From: Nymphaea colorata
Taxonomy: Eukaryota > Streptophyta > Magnoliopsida > Nymphaeales > Nymphaeaceae
Direction of reading: 5' to 3'
Assembly (NCBI RefSeq): GCF_008831285.2
Contig: NC_045148.1
Span: 23,913,878-23,977,877 of the forward strand
Length of the DNA stretch: 64,000 nt
How positions within the stretch are numbered: the first letter of the stretch is position 1; every line of letters begins with the position of its first letter. The notes under the pieces were generated by a model, which did not search any database, was not told the origin of the DNA, and saw only the letters and a program-made list of their open reading frames with translations. The position numbers were made by a program, and so were the translations under genes. Positions 11,501 through 24,033 of this stretch are shown piece by piece.

Positions 11501-12880
11501 AAATGCAAAAAAAAAAAATTTATTACTTAATTTTAACATGGTTGGTTAAGATGTTTTAACTGTTACCTTATCAATTTTCTCCATAAGTTCTTCATGCTCA
11601 TAATTTGTCATATTTGACTTGTATGTCTTCAAGTTGTTTAAGGACGTTTTAAATTATTTTCACAGATATTTTTTCATCAATTCTCTTTTTTTAAATACTT
11701 GTCCAAAACAAATAGTATATTGAACTTTGATTGGTCTATTAAACAACTAGTATGTTTGACTTCCGTACTTTTTTTTTACATTAACTGTGCATGTTGAACA
11801 TTGATAGGTTTATTTTTGAATAAAAACATATTTTAATTGAGTAAACTATTATTTCATGATGATCTCTTATTATGAATTATTAAATCAGGTGACCCATATT
11901 ATTTCTTATTTAAAAAAACATTATTTAATATTTTTTCATTAGTTAATTGAAATAGTTTGTGTTACATAAGTAAAATGAGTATTCAATGATATATCAAATA
12001 ATTTATTAGTCCTCTCAACTTCATTACAATAGTTGTTTTTTTTACATAAAATTGTATAATTACTCCAATGATATATATAGTTTATTAAATCTTACGATTT
12101 GTTGTTTGCCTACTAGTTAGAGGCTTTTGTTTTCAAGTTTGTGAATTATGTGTCATATATCAAATTCCTAAGATTTTTGAATGAATTGTATGATTATACA
12201 AAGTAATTTACTTGATTGATCAAATAAGTAAATTGATAATTTGATAAATAAACATTTTTATAAGCTTAGCAGTTTTTTCATATTGAGATTATGCAGAATG
12301 AAGATGCTTTCTACTTAAAATGAATATCATAATACGTTTAAGATTTCTATTTATTATAAAACATTTTTTTTTGTAAGTTAGTTTTTTAAAAAAAGTATAT
12401 TTTTTGCTATCAACTTTTTTTTCATACGTGATGTACATGCCAATAATTTTTTTTTTTAAACCTGATATTTCTTAAATATATAATATAACTATTCTTGTAA
12501 CCAATTTGAGATAACGGTCCATTAAAAAATTTATAGCTTTAAAAGTGTATGTTTCATACTTTTAACATTTCCCATTTTGTTGAATTTCTTTGTTGAAGTT
12601 TTCTTTATTATCTCACTTAAATAAATATATTATTTAAGATATCATGCTTAGTTGATGCATTTGCTTGATTACAAAAAAAAATCAACATAGTATTATTTAA
12701 TTAATTAATTAGTTTTATATGATATAGTTTTAAATATGTTAAGTTAAATGATGTATATGATTTCTATAAGAATATTATTACATGCAACTCCATGGAAGTC
12801 AGTTCTTAGACAGATTATACTACATGTAATATTTATGTTCCTTTTGTGTCATGATGTTAAGTTAGTGCATTACCACCAAC
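11501..12880. other. Very AT-rich gene-free DNA
   Basis: Dominated by A and T runs with no open frame of note, terminal repeats or RNA gene. It has no counterpart elsewhere in the window that I could find. Confidence 0.6.
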
Positions 12881-13300
12881 TCAGCATTCAGATCTATTAG
12901 TTCAGATATCAGCTCTCACGGTTCGGATTCAAATATTAGGCTCTTAGATTTGGATATCAGGTCTCATCGTTTGGATTCAGATATTAGGCTACAGGATTTG
13001 GATATCAGCTAACGCGGTTTGGATTTGGATATTAAGCTACACGATTAGGATATCAGCTCTCGTGGTTCGGATTCAGATATTAGGTTATAGTTCGGACTCA
13101 GATATACTTGTTAAGATCCTTAGTATCTGAGCGGAATATTTACTTAAAACTGAATCTGAATCCGTATCCAATCGGTCGTTATCTCTTAAATCCGAATCCG
13201 ATCTGATTCCCTATCGGATGTCAAATTATTTACCATATCCGATTTTTAGAAGCAATTCAGATCGGATATCCAATCCAAATCTGATCCGTTGACATCCCTA
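12881..13300. repeat. GATTC/GGATAT-word repeat with hAT-like end
   Basis: Repeats of GGATTCAGATATTAGGCT and TTGGATATCAG words, ending CCGTTGACATCCCTA. Read inward, that end is TAGGGATGTCAACGG, as in hAT-type MITEs. Confidence 0.6.
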
Positions 13301-13439
13301 GCCATTGCAACCCCAAGAAAATAAATTCAAGAACTGAAAATAAATCCACGTAAATATCCTCATCATATATTTGGATCCAAGATGTGCCTTAGGTCTGAAC
13401 ATAACCACATTAGAATGGAACTTCTATATATTGGTCTTC

Positions 13440-13850
13440 AGTTCAGAGTGGCTGACCACTATCATCGACCTTTTGAGCAAAGAAGCACCAAGTCCATCTT
13501 AATTAGTAAAGCCGGTTTTTGAATCGAGTCCACAATGCTGCCAGTTTGGTAAACCGGCCAATCCAATAATCTAAACGATCTACATGCAAATCAGCAAAAA
13601 GAAAAAATTCATAAATTCTATTTTTCTTTCAAAAAAATGAATTGAAGAATATAAAAATTGATTAAGAATAAAGAAAAAAGTGCTTTTATAACTAGTAAGA
13701 AATGAATAACGAAACAACAGGTCGAGTCAACCACCTTCGATCTCATTCATCAACCATTAATTTCCTGTCCGATTATTGAATCAATGGATGCTCAACACAG
13801 CAAGCCATCATGGTCATATTTCAATGAATTTTGAAACGAGTGGATGAAAC
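13440..13850 (-). repeat. Repeat block D
   Basis: 13690-13850 recurs inverted at 41390-41580, sharing CCATCATGGTCA-type and GATCTCATTCATCA-type landmarks. Non-coding. It forms part of the mirrored block order. Confidence 0.55.
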
Positions 13851-13859
13851 GAGTGAAAA

Positions 13860-14160
13860 TGATCAAACAATAACTAAGTAAAAAAAAGATGATAGAAGAA
13901 GAGGAAGAAGGAGAAAAAGAAAGAAGAAGAGAAAAAAAACTGCAACTATTTTTTTTTTTAAAGAAAAGGAACACAAACATTTAAAAAGTGGCGAATGGAA
14001 GAACAATAAGGGGGAGGAGAAGAAGAAGAAAGAGGAGCAAGATGAACCGACTTTTTAAAAGAGGAGAAGAATGAGAAAAAGATAATAACAAGAGACTACA
14101 AGAAGACAAATAAACTGCGAAGATTTTTCCTGAGGAAAATACGTTTGCAAAAAAACACCC
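13860..14160 (+). repeat. Purine-rich tract
   Basis: Nearly all A and G on the plus strand (GAAGAAGAGGAAGAAGGAG-type). The resulting Ser/Phe-rich antisense frame is a composition artefact. Confidence 0.6.
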
Positions 14161-14789
14161 AAGAAAAACTTTGCTTTTAAAAAACTGAGAATGATATTTG
14201 CGGCTGAGAGAAACATTACCAGTTGAATGACCTAGTCTATGTTCTGTATAATATGCAATTGCAACAAAGATAATAAACTAATATACACCTATTTGATAAG
14301 TTGACAAACTAACATACACTTGCTTCATAATATATATTGAAAAATTTTCACTTATTTAGACAATTAGTAAAAGCTTCAACAAGAGAGCGTAGAAAGCAAG
14401 TTGATCCGATCAACTTGAAGCACTTCGATGTACTAGATTCATAAGTTGAAGAAGAACCTACGAATTAGGCTAGTTCTGTATAGTATTGCATATTTAGGTG
14501 TGGAAATCCTTTCCCACCTAACGAAAGGAGAAAAACAAGAAATTCTCGAGTCAATGGTATTGATTTGAAGTGGCAAAAAAGCACAAAGGGCCTTTTCTGC
14601 TGGATAGAAGAAGAGCAGATGGGAACAAAATTCCAAATGCTTCCAAACACTACCATGGACAAAGTTCCATTGTAGAAACCTTCTGGTAAGGATGGAGTAG
14701 TCCTCTTTTTGAATTTGAGTGCCACGGGTAGCTTATAAGAACAAAGATTAGGGTAGGATTTTTTGTTTCTGCGATTGTTGGTCAAGGTC
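14161..14789. other. Unannotated DNA
   Basis: Overlapping minus-strand frames (14439-14785) show no recognised domain. No element ends are seen. Confidence 0.35.
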
Positions 14790-14945
14790 AGGGGTGGAGC
14801 TAAAATTTTTTCATGAGAAAGATTGAATTAAAGTTTTTAAATTTTGGCTGGGGCAGAAATATCATTTTTCAAAATTTTTATATACAAGAAGTAAATTTTT
14901 TTTAAATTTACATGCATTTAAAAAAAAATTGAAGCGGTGGGATTA
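14790..14945 (+). mobile_element. hAT-type MITE, truncated
   Basis: Starts CAGGGGTGGAGCTAAAATT, and the interior follows the complete element 29163-29358 closely (TTTTTCATGAG, AATTAAAGTTT, AAAATTTTTATATA). The 3' terminus is lost. Confidence 0.6.
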
Positions 14946-15535
14946 CCTTCCCGTCACCCAAAGAATATTATTTTAGTTGGTTTCTAAATAAAATCAATAT
15001 TATAAAAATCCGGTTTCGACGTACCAAACTGGATTGCTTAATTGTTAGACTTTGAACCTTATTCAATGTAGTGGTTCCAAACCCAACCCTCTGGCGAGGT
15101 TGAGACAGCCATTGATTGCTTAGTTATTTACCGATGTCATTCAAATTCATTTGAAAAGTAATTTGAACTTATGACGAATGCGGATTTTGATATCCATTTA
15201 ACATATGCCCATGGAGACCATGTGGAACTGTGATGAGATGGGGACCTCTCTTGGACCTACCAATTACTCTCAAATATAAAATTATCTGATGTTTATTTCC
15301 TCCCTTTGGAAGCGGGCAACAAACACATTCAGTATTCAGGATGGTATTTGTACATAACCAATAAGATGGAGTGCTTTCAAATGAACCACCCTCCCGAGCG
15401 GCACAGCACGAGTCAAGTTGGCATTTTTCTTTTTTGCACCAGTTTGAAAAGGTTAGCATCGTGATAATGGATGGCCACAATTACAAATGAGTCGTCGATG
15501 GGTCCAATTCAATTAATAAAAGGTTAGCATCGTGA
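14946..15535. other. Unannotated DNA
   Basis: A 103-codon minus-strand frame (15169-15480) has no recognisable motif. Nothing else is supported. Confidence 0.35.
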
Positions 15536-15934
15536 TATCCGACCAATCCGATTCGAAAAAATCGGATATGGATAAAAATTTAATATCCTACAAAGAAATC
15601 GGATCGGATTCGGATTTAATAAATGGCATCCGATCGGATTCGGTTTGGATATACATAAATATCATATCAGATTCGGATACGCATTCGTATGGGATTCATT
15701 TTTAGACAAATATACTGTATCTAATTCTTCAAAAATGGCAAAATCAGGTTCAAAATTCGGACTCGGATTCGAATATAAATATAAAAATTGGATTTGGATT
15801 GTTAAATCGGATTTCGTATTCGGATTCGGATATGACTTTGCTTTATTCGAATTCGAATCTGAATATATGAATATCTGAAAAACAGATATAATTAAAGATG
15901 TATCCGATCCGAATCCGATCCATTGACATCCTTA
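15536..15934 (+). repeat. GGATTCGGAT-word repeat with hAT-like end
   Basis: About 400 bp built of GGATTCGGAT and ATCCGATCC words. It ends CCATTGACATCCTTA, that is TAAGGATGTCAATGG read inward. It is the least diverged copy of the family in the window, so probably among the younger insertions. Confidence 0.65.
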
Positions 15935-16239
15935 AATGCCACCAGAAGGTGGCTCGAAAACCGGCACTCATTGGACAAACCACGTAGCTCAAATTTATAT
16001 TGTTATTTTTGGTGGAATCAATTAATAAAAGGAAGGAATTTATCATGCATTGTCAGCATTGGCAGCCAATGCTCACCTGGCCGTCTTATCCACAATTATT
16101 GTCATTATTATATTATTTAATAATAATAATAATAATAGTAGTATTATTGTTATATTGTAAGGCCTCCTTTCATACTGTAGGTTGGCAGTTTCATTGATGA
16201 CTATTCAACATTTTCATGACTGATGAGAACCACCATTTA

Positions 16240-16345
16240 CATATAGGTTCTGAGAGATGACAACCAATTAAATATAATCATAAAAAACGCATCTTTTTAT
16301 TTTTCAAAAAACAGTGATAAAACACGAAAAATAAGTCCGCTGAAT
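16240..16345 (-). repeat. Repeat E
   Basis: Recurs inverted at about 41830-41960, sharing GCGGACTTATTTTTC and TTATGATTATATTTA-type landmarks when read on that strand. Non-coding, part of the mirrored order. Confidence 0.5.
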
Positions 16346-16359
16346 AAAACGAAAAAATG

Positions 16360-16423
<64 letters not shown>
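16360..16423. repeat. (TA)n(TG)n(TA)n microsatellite
   Basis: Compound dinucleotide repeat. The reading frames crossing it are artefacts. Confidence 0.95.
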
Positions 16424-16539
16424 CTTAAGCAGCTGGTTATAGCCATGACTACTGTTTGCGTATCTCCAAAATTCAAAAACTAAGATAAAAACAGAATTTT
16501 GTTGGCATTTGCATGGATCCAGCATCTATTCTATGGAAG

Positions 16540-18640
16540 TTTAACAGTTCAACCAAGTTGTTGGTTATGCATAGTACCTAGTCTAGAAATTGTTTCTCGG
16601 TTATGCTGGAACTTTTGAATTCATGAAAGAACATCTGGATTAATTTGAGGCAAGTAATGCATCCTGTTCCTGCTTGATCAGGACCAGGAAACAAACATTC
16701 AGCAGTCAACGGCAGGATCACCACCAAATTTCTCAGAACAAATGTGAAAGAAATGCTCTCTGTCATTTGATTATGTTACCTTGTTAGTCAAAAGCAGAAT
16801 TTATGTCAGGCCCCTACATTTCTTAAGCAAAATCAATCTGTGCAATAGAGAAAGATCAGCAGAGCTGCAATTAATGCTGATATACACGGTGATGTTTGCC
16901 AAGAATTGGCTCAACCCTTCAAAAGCACACAAAAGGAAGCAAACCAAAACACACAGGTACATGTTAGCAGTTAAACTGCACCAAAAGAGAGCTTAATTTA
17001 CGAAATTTCTACGTAAGATCAACATTACTTGCACAAGCATATCAGTGCTCTGTATGTTAGAATGTGTGTGACAGAACAGAACTACAGTTTCAAAATTTCA
17101 ATAGAGACCAAAATTTCAATTTTTTTATATACGTTAAACTAAAATTTATGAAATTTACATATCAATGTTTGAATTGTTTAAAATTTTTAGGGTGGGGGGC
17201 CAAGGCCCTGCGAGCACCGTGCATCCATCCCTGGTGTGTATTGTAACTGGTTGATCTGTGTAAAGTACTACTAGCAATTTTGGCTTGATAAATAATATCT
17301 TGTTAGATGATCTCGAATTTTAATAGTCTGGGGTGCAATATCTCAAAGCATTAACATTGCTTAATGATTTACCCAGTAATATAAAGGCAAAAGCCCAAAA
17401 TCAACAATCGAAAATCATAGCAGCAAAAGAACATGAACTTAATGAGCTTTCTTTTGGCAATGTTTCGTAACATATTCTATTGATGTTTTAGTGAATTAAA
17501 TGGATTTCACTTTTATCAAAGTGCTTCCTAAATGTTGTTTGTCACATTCAGGCCTGTACATGAGTATAAAAATTCAATCACGCACTTAGTATGCTGCACA
17601 TATATTTCTGATGCTCGTATCTTGCTTCTGGTGAGTAATCAAACCGGGTGATTGGTCATACATATAGCTGATAATAAATCACAGATCCAGTTGATGTGAC
17701 CATCACGTACGGATTCTAGTATCTGGATCACTATGTTACTGGATTGACAAGAATCCACATGCATAAGTTAAAGCACACAAATAAGCAATTACTTCACATA
17801 AGACAGTAAAAATACCACAGTCATATATACCTGTGGAAGCTAAGATGATGCAAGCCAACAACCACCAACATCTAGCTCAAAAAAAAATAAAAAATAAAAA
17901 TATCATTTAAATGCTTTCAGCTCTAGGAACAAAGCCGGAAGTAGCGGTCGACTGCTAATCACAACAGTATATTAGTGTTGTTTGTATCTGCAATAATATT
18001 TCGGGCAGATTCATTGAATGTTATAACATAATATTGCATAAATCTGCATAATATTTGCGATGGATATATGGAATTGTTACATACTGTTATTGTTGCCAAA
18101 CGGCACCCAAGATTGAGATAAGACATAAGTATATGCAGAGATAACCCAGCTCTGTTGGTGGTGAAAAAAAACCCGTCAGAGGTAAGGGGTTTTCTTGTAG
18201 TGGCAGCTATCACCGTCTCTGGTATCTTTGGCCGAGTAAAGGCTGCTCAAGCCATTATAGTTCCAAGAAAATGATCAAATAAGATTATTTTGAGTGCTAA
18301 ACAAAATCAAGTCAGAAAGCATGGGGAAATAAAATGAATAAATAACTTCTGAAAGTCCAACAAAGAGAACTTTAGAATTTGTCATTGAATGGATATGGTC
18401 AATAATAGCTGAAAGGTCATATAGAGACAATTCCTCCCAAATTACGGTTGTCAATATATCTGATTTTAATTGGATATCCAACTAAACCAGTTCAAAAAAT
18501 ATCGCATATGGAAAAAAATTAATATCCGATTAAGAAATCGGATCAGATTCGGATTTAAGAAATGATACCTGACTAGATTGACGTTCAGATTTGGTTGTAC
18601 ATATATATCCGATTGGATTCAGATTCAAATTCAGATTCAG
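16540..18640 (-). repeat. Repeat block F, inverted copy at 38.8-40.9 kb
   Basis: Roughly 2.1 kb of non-coding sequence that matches 38790-40870 in inverse orientation over its length, with further partial copies at 53440-54350, 55430-55690 and 27170-27600. It contains a CACTA-type terminus (18163-18202), a GGCCCCCC-bearing MITE-like stretch (17060-17235, counterpart 40150-40275) and a GATTC-word stretch at its right end. Confidence 0.65.
18163..18202 (-). mobile_element. CACTA-type terminal sequence
   Basis: Read on the minus strand from 18202 it is CACTACAAGAAAACCCC followed by TTACCTCTGACGGG. CACTACAAGAAAA is the characteristic end of plant CACTA (En/Spm) transposons. Homologous ends lie at 39350 and 54072. 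No opposite terminus was found. Confidence 0.65.
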
Positions 18641-18775
18641 ATCAGGATTGGATTTATTTTTAAATAAAAACCTTGTATTGAAAATTAAAACTAAGAAGTG
18701 AATCATTAACACTTGCTCATGCCGTCTCACTACACAGGCACCTCACACCACTTCAGCACACACTTGATACACTTA

Positions 18776-18960
18776 TAGGGCTATATAGGAGCCGAGTCAA
18801 AATTAAGCTTGTTCAGCTTGGCTTGAGCTCTAGTTTAGCTATACAAGGTCAGCTTGAACTCGATTCGACAGACAAGCCACACCTCGAGCATGACTCTTTT
18901 AAGCTCGCTTACCAACTCCCCATTTGACCTGATTTCTTTCTTTGGTTTTAAGTTTAAAAA
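18776..18960 (-). mobile_element. GAGCTC-word MITE, partial
   Basis: Starts TAGGGCTATATAGGAGC and carries the CTCGAGC/AGCTCG words of the 1566-1911 element. The distal end is not clear. An inverted counterpart lies at about 37210-37380. Confidence 0.55.
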
Positions 18961-19005
18961 TTTCAAAAGAACACCTAGCTCATCGTCCTTAACCCTAGCT
19001 GGAAC

Positions 19006-19119
19006 CAGTTGCGTAGCCACATTGTGGCTGGTGTGAAATCTTAAATATATAAGTGCCCCACCAGATTTGAGTTTATTTAAACAAGTGCCCTCCAGCCCAT
19101 TTTTCTGGCTCCGCCACTG
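19006..19119 (+). mobile_element. hAT-type MITE, 114 bp
   Basis: Ends are CAGTTGCGTAGCCAC and, inward from the right, CAGTGGCGGAGCCAG. Flanking octamers GCTGGAAC and ACCGGAAC match at 6 of 8 positions. It lies just upstream of the LRR pseudogene. A related, microsatellite-expanded copy occupies 36640-36775 beside the inverted pseudogene. Confidence 0.7.
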
Positions 19120-19127
19120 ACCGGAAC

Positions 19128-19887
19128 CAGATAACCAGGCTGCTGCCACTGGAGATCAGCCACCAGGGGAGCTAAGGCAACTAAGGTGGATTTGAGCTTC
19201 AACAACATATCCAGCGAGATTCCTGCGTCACCAGGGGAGCTAAAGGGCTTGGAAATGTTGGTCCTCATCAATGGCAGACTTCCACTGTTCCTGGGACGAA
19301 TGCATGGTCTGCAGGACCTCCACTTGGGGGGGAAACCCCTGGGAGGGACCCTTCCAGATGTCTGGACCCAGATGACCGGTTTGGTCGGCCTCGACTTGGC
19401 CTACACTGGCCTTGTCGGCACCATTCCAGCTTCCATGCCTTGCCTACGCAACCTGACCTACCCGTCGCGAGACCACAACGGGCTCACCGGGGCCATACCA
19501 TCTGGGCTCGGTGCGCTCCCCTTCATTCACGACCTTGACCTCAGCTACAACCAGCTCAGCGGGCAGGTAGCATTCCGAAAGGAGGTGGTGGAGCAGTTGG
19601 GCCCCAAGCTCAAGCTCGCTGGAAACGATGGCCTGTGTCTCGGCACGGAGATGGTCGGCACCGACTTGGTCAGGGTGGAAGTCGATGGGTGCATCTCTGC
19701 TAACCTCGCCGAGTCGTTGGCTCGTGATGGCTCGGCGGTGACCTCGAGTGGGTCGAGTCTCGGATCGGATTCTTGGTACCACGTGGCTCTGGCCCTGCTG
19801 CCTGCTGCCTGCCTACCTACTCACATTATGACACTAGTGTTCTTTTCCACTGCTTTTTTTTTATTATTATCTTTTTGTCTAGCGTAA
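19128..19887 (+). pseudogene. LRR receptor-like protein fragment (RLP29/PII-2-like), copy 1
   Basis: A frame of about 233 codons from 19186 carries extracellular-type LRRs (LDLSFNNISSEIPASPGEL, LDLAYTGLVGTIPASM, NGLTGAIPSGLG, LDLSYNQLSGQV). After these comes FRKEVVEQLGPKLKLAGNDGLCLG, the C-terminal cap seen in the RLP29, PII-2 and TOO MANY MOUTHS group of plant LRR proteins. The last ~45 residues are hydrophobic (LVFFSTAFFLLLSFCLA), resembling a membrane or GPI-anchor tail. There is no ATG at the start of the frame and a 1-base shift near 19185 separates it from earlier LRR sequence. Signal peptide and N-terminal LRRs are missing. GC content is clearly higher than in its surroundings. An inverted copy lies at 36029-36636. 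Member-level assignment is uncertain. Confidence 0.7.
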
Positions 19888-20189
19888 AGAACATGAACAA
19901 AGAGATTGGGTGTTCGCTTCATGTTTTTATTATTATCTTTTATTATTGTGGAATCTAGCGTATTGTGGAATCTTTTTATTTTATCTTTTTTTTTATTATT
20001 ATCTTTTTCACGTTTTGAGTATAGAAGAGGAACGTGCTTTCATGTTCAGTTCTGTAATTAGACACAATTTGAGATTGGGTGTTCACTTCCTTTGAGTATG
20101 TATTTTGAGTTTATATAAATCTAAAGAGATGCAATAGAGATAGAGAGAGAGTACATGTAGATATAAAGGGAGAGATTATATATATAGAG
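19888..20189. other. Unannotated T-rich DNA
   Basis: Runs of TTATTATTATC and nothing else recognisable. Confidence 0.4.
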
Positions 20190-20660
20190 ATGCAATAAAA
20201 CTGAGCTCTAAATCTAAAACTAAGCCTTAGATCCAAATTCAGATCCAAATTCAAAGTTTTAGATCCAAAATAGAACCTTAGATATAGACCCAAATCCAAA
20301 TCCAAGTCCCAGATCCAAAATCCTGCTCTAGATCCAAAAGGAAGGTTAAAACTCATATAGACATGAGAATCAAAGTCAGGCCCAAAATAGGAAAACAGAT
20401 TCAGAAAATCACCCATTGACCTAGATTGGATAAGAAAAAACCAAAAATCTAGATAAAAAAAAAATTCAAACTCAGATGTTTGAAATCGAGCTCAAGAATC
20501 AATTCCCAACATCATTCGCAAGCTCGCCATCGCTTTTCAATTCGACTCAGCTTCGTAAAATCCAAATCTGGATGTACAATCCATATTTCAAGCGTAAGCA
20601 CCTATCTAATCCATGATCCAACCTTTGACATCGATCTGGGACCCTCCCATTCAAGGAATT
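20190..20660 (-). mobile_element. Fragment of the TG..CA LTR family
   Basis: Repeated AAATCTAAAACTAAGCC and GATCCAAAATCC words match 24200-24620, the interior of the solo-LTR-like element 24034-25051, in the same orientation. Neither terminus is present. Confidence 0.5.
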
Positions 20661-21480
20661 AGATCCGGATCGAAAACGAACCTGGAATCATAAAAAATGT
20701 TGCCAGACCCGTTTTATAAAAGGAATATTTTACCTCTTAAAAGTATTACATATTTTTGTTGTTAAACTTTTATTTTTTTTAGGGTGGGACCTACTTGAGG
20801 ATGGCAGACGGGCAGCACTTCTTGTGCTACTAAGTGCTCTGGCCTACGCTGCATGGTGCTATCGAGTGCCATGGTTGAAAGTGCATGGCGGCACCAAGCG
20901 CAATGCACAGTCATGTGCACCCAGAACAGGGCCTGCTACCTTGACAATCTCCTTTTTTAGGTACAAATTAGCCCCAAGAAAGCATTTTGCTCCTCTTGGG
21001 TGGGCTTTAGCCCTGCTAACCCCCTCCAAACGATGTTTCCAAAGCTAAGGGCAAATCTCCACATGTCAAAACCTATAAAGCAAAATAGAAATAAAATATT
21101 TCAAAAGCTTTAAAATTCATAAGAAATCTTGAGAAATTAAAAAAACTTTCAAATGTTGAATTTTAGCTCTGCTTCTTTTTTTTTTTTTTTATAAATACCC
21201 CCTCATCTTCATCATTGGGAATGAGCTAACATTTGGGGAACTCCTTGAGCCCTCTAACTAAGAGCTTTGAAGTTTTTTTTAATCTTTCTTCCTTCATCTA
21301 TTCTTCTCTCCCACTTTCAACATTTTTTCATCTTTAAATTTGGCATTCTTTTACATATCCAACCTTCATCTTCAATGTGTAGAAAGGGGAGCACGTGGAG
21401 ACCCTCAAAAAGCTTCTTCAACACATCAGAGTTTCCATTTTGGACTCATCCCTTCACTATACTATAAGTATATGCAGAGA
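20661..21480. other. Unannotated DNA
   Basis: No gene, RNA or element ends recognised. Confidence 0.4.
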
Positions 21481-21585
21481 CAAGTTACAATGTGGGTAGC
21501 TTCACCCAGCTCTCTTGGCTCGAACTCAAACTGCTGATGCTAAACTCAGGCCAAGATTGGGCTGAAGCTTAGCCGGGACATTATT

Positions 21586-21627
<42 letters not shown>

Positions 21628-22600
21628 CATATGTGTGAACATGAGTAGAAACAGCCAGATTGAGTTTGAACTATCTAGCAAGGGTGAAATCTGATGTAGC
21701 GGTTTATTGTCATGATATTGTAAATAATCTTTTACATGTTATCAGGGGCGGAGCCAGGATTTTATTTAGGGGCGGGCCAAATGATTTGCGGGTCGGGTCA
21801 AGATGAGTGATGGGTAGGGCCAAGAGGAGCGATGGGCCATGCCAAACTAAAAAAAATTGATTTTTTAATATAAAAAAAAATTTTTGCGCTCACCCGGGCC
21901 ATGGCCCAAGCGGCCCCCCCCTCCCTCCGCCCCTGCATGTTATCTTTGTTGGCCTTACTCAAGTTTACTTAAGTTGAGCTTGCCAAGCTCAAACTCTACT
22001 CGTTTACTTAACTTTAACTCGAACACGACTTGTTTATTAGATGAGTTGAGCTTGATCCGAGTTTAACTAAGAGTGGTCAAGAGTGAAGCAGAGTTGGCTC
22101 GACTCATCGAACATCAATAATTGTGGTTAGGAATTAAAGCTGGTTTTGCCTCTTCCACCAGCTGAACGAGAACTAAAGGGCAAGACTGTGGCGGTGTGAT
22201 GGCTATGGAGTAATTGAACAACCCCTGTGTCACTGAAGAAGATACATCATGCCATGGGTTGTCCAAGAAATGCTGCAATAATTCATGCAATGAACAAATA
22301 AGACCATCTAAACTGGGAATGAAAGCCTCAAATAGCAAACCTGGTTATATGGACCATATTGGTGCACAAATTTTCGTGCGCAACTATGGTTAATGACTAA
22401 AATACCCTTAGTTAACACACACAAAAAAACTTTTTTTAAAAACAAAAATATAAATGAAAAAAATAAAAAGATTGTAAAGTACGTTCCTTTTAAATAAATG
22501 ACCAAAATGTCCTCCCATCCTTTGCTATGTAACATGCGCATGACGCACACAACTTTCTATCTGTCTAAGAAAGAAGTACCAAATCCTTAGGTGCTGGATC
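21481..22600 (+). repeat. Old inverted duplication H, left part
   Basis: Matches 29367-30330 in inverse orientation with substantial divergence. Shared landmarks include GCACAAATTTTCGTGC-like, ATTAGATGAGTTGAGCT and GCTAAACTCAGGC-like strings. A hAT MITE (21743-21935) and a TA tract (21587-21616) are private to this side. No coding function. Confidence 0.65.
21743..21935 (+). mobile_element. hAT MITE with perfect 8-bp target duplication
   Basis: Starts CAGGGGCGGAGCCAGG, ends CCTCCGCCCCTG and is flanked on both sides by CATGTTAT. 193 bp, non-coding. The inverted counterpart region near 30.0 kb lacks it, so it inserted after that duplication. Confidence 0.9.
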
Positions 22601-23375
22601 CATAAGGATGGTAGATTGCAAATTGTGGGGAACTCATAGGGAAGAAAATGGATCACTTGGGATGTGGGTGGACAACATTTTGAAGAGAGAGTAATAAAAG
22701 GCCTGTTCGCATGGTACCCTTGTGTCGGCACGCCTCCTTTGTTGGATGGCACGTACACTAAGAGGTGGAAGCCCGAGAACCAAAACAGAGCATTCAACCA
22801 TTAGGCCAATGGCCGCACCAAAAAAATGTCCAAGGGCTGAAAAACTAAGCGAATTGATCACTACAAGTTCTTTGGAACTCCGTCAGTTTAGAGTAAGCAC
22901 AACATACAATACATTCATATGTATATGTAAGGTTGCTAAGATTGGTTGGCAGTGGACCGCTAAAGGAATTCCCATCACGTCGGCTTTAATGGGAAAAGAA
23001 ACAACTTCCGGTCAGGAGTTAAATAATCACCCCACAGGAATCGGCTCTTTCTCTCTCAACTGCCAAAAGAGTGGTAGGAGATTAGATAATTGGATCCTGC
23101 AATTTTGTGGTAGGAGAATCGCTATTTAAGTTGAAACTTCAAACCAAGACGGGGTCGGTTGGAACAAACCACAAGGGTGGGACCCGCTGTGCCTTTGTTA
23201 ACTTTCAATCCTCAAACCCGAGTCCATATCCCCACGTAGCGGTAAGCATCGAGCGGGTCAAAAAAATAGTTGGGTTGATTCGACGGGGCTCCATTTGATG
23301 TATTTTTTAATATTATTTTTATTTTAATAATGATATGTTTTTTATTATTAAAAATATATGTTATATCAAATTTTT
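22601..23375. other. Unannotated DNA
   Basis: Frames on both strands (22525-22861 minus, 22722-23129 plus) show no recognised domain. The diverged inverted copy after the N gap lacks this stretch. Confidence 0.35.
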
Positions 23376-23498
23376 TTACTTTATATTTAAATAATGTTTT
23401 TATTTTAATCAAATCAAGCCTGAACTCAAGTTTTGGGTGTCGGGCCAGCTTGATTCCGGCTCTTATCTAACCGGCCGGCCCGATGCTCAAGCCTATCC

Positions 23499-24033
23499 CA
23501 ACTTACCACTAAGATCTGATTGCCTGCAACCACCTTCAATCTGCTCTTCGGATGATGTTAGTCTCACAACACTAGTGCCTTGAGCAACTTTGTCCCTAAC
23601 AAAATGAAAATCCACTTCAACGTGCGTGCTGGCTTCTATTATGAGAAAGTTGGAATAGCTGATAAATATTTTGCACTCACATTGTCAGACCATATGGATG
23701 GTGGATTTCTTTTGTTCTTATTTCAAGTTCAACTGGAAATATGTCTACCACGTTGCATCGTCTGCTAGACGTAGAAAAAACTTGTTGTTTCTTTGAACTT
23801 CCTACAAGAAGATTCAGTCCCAAGAAGGCTGCATAAATGTTGACCATCGATCAATCATTTGGGCATTCAGCCCCGTCCGCATCGCTATATATATATATAT
23901 GAAATTCTTTGTTCTTGTATGTTTTGAACTTTGAAGATTAGACCACAATGAATGGTAGCTTTTATGAATCTTAATATTCTCTTGACAGATCCCCATTGAG
24001 ATTCTACCGGATCCTAATAAATTCGCTGAACCT
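23499..24033 (-). pseudogene. Copia pol C-terminal remnant, left arm
   Basis: Mirror of 63346-63880. On the minus strand it reads as the end of a Ty1/copia polyprotein: the segment after reverse transcriptase (SVKRILR), an RNase H region with DADGAECPND, SSKKQQV and WSDNVSAKYLS, and then HFVRDKVAQGT after a frameshift. Several stops and shifts make it non-functional. Confidence 0.75.

Noticed and set aside
15169-15480. 103-codon minus-strand frame
   Set aside because: No motif, no homologous copy and no supporting splice or start context.
16304-16525. Frame with Thr-His and Ile-Tyr runs (also 44378-44587, 54768-55071, 59140-59331)
   Set aside because: Translations of TA/TG/CA microsatellites.
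19444-19782. 112-codon frame antisense to the LRR pseudogene
   Set aside because: Shadow of GC-rich LRR coding sequence on the opposite strand; no domain.
20111-20416. 101-codon minus-strand frame rich in Leu/Asp
   Set aside because: Product of the GATCCAAA-word repeat of the LTR family fragment.
22680-22830. tRNA-like string around CTAAGAGGTGGAAGCCCGAG
   Set aside because: No cloverleaf or T-arm consensus could be placed.
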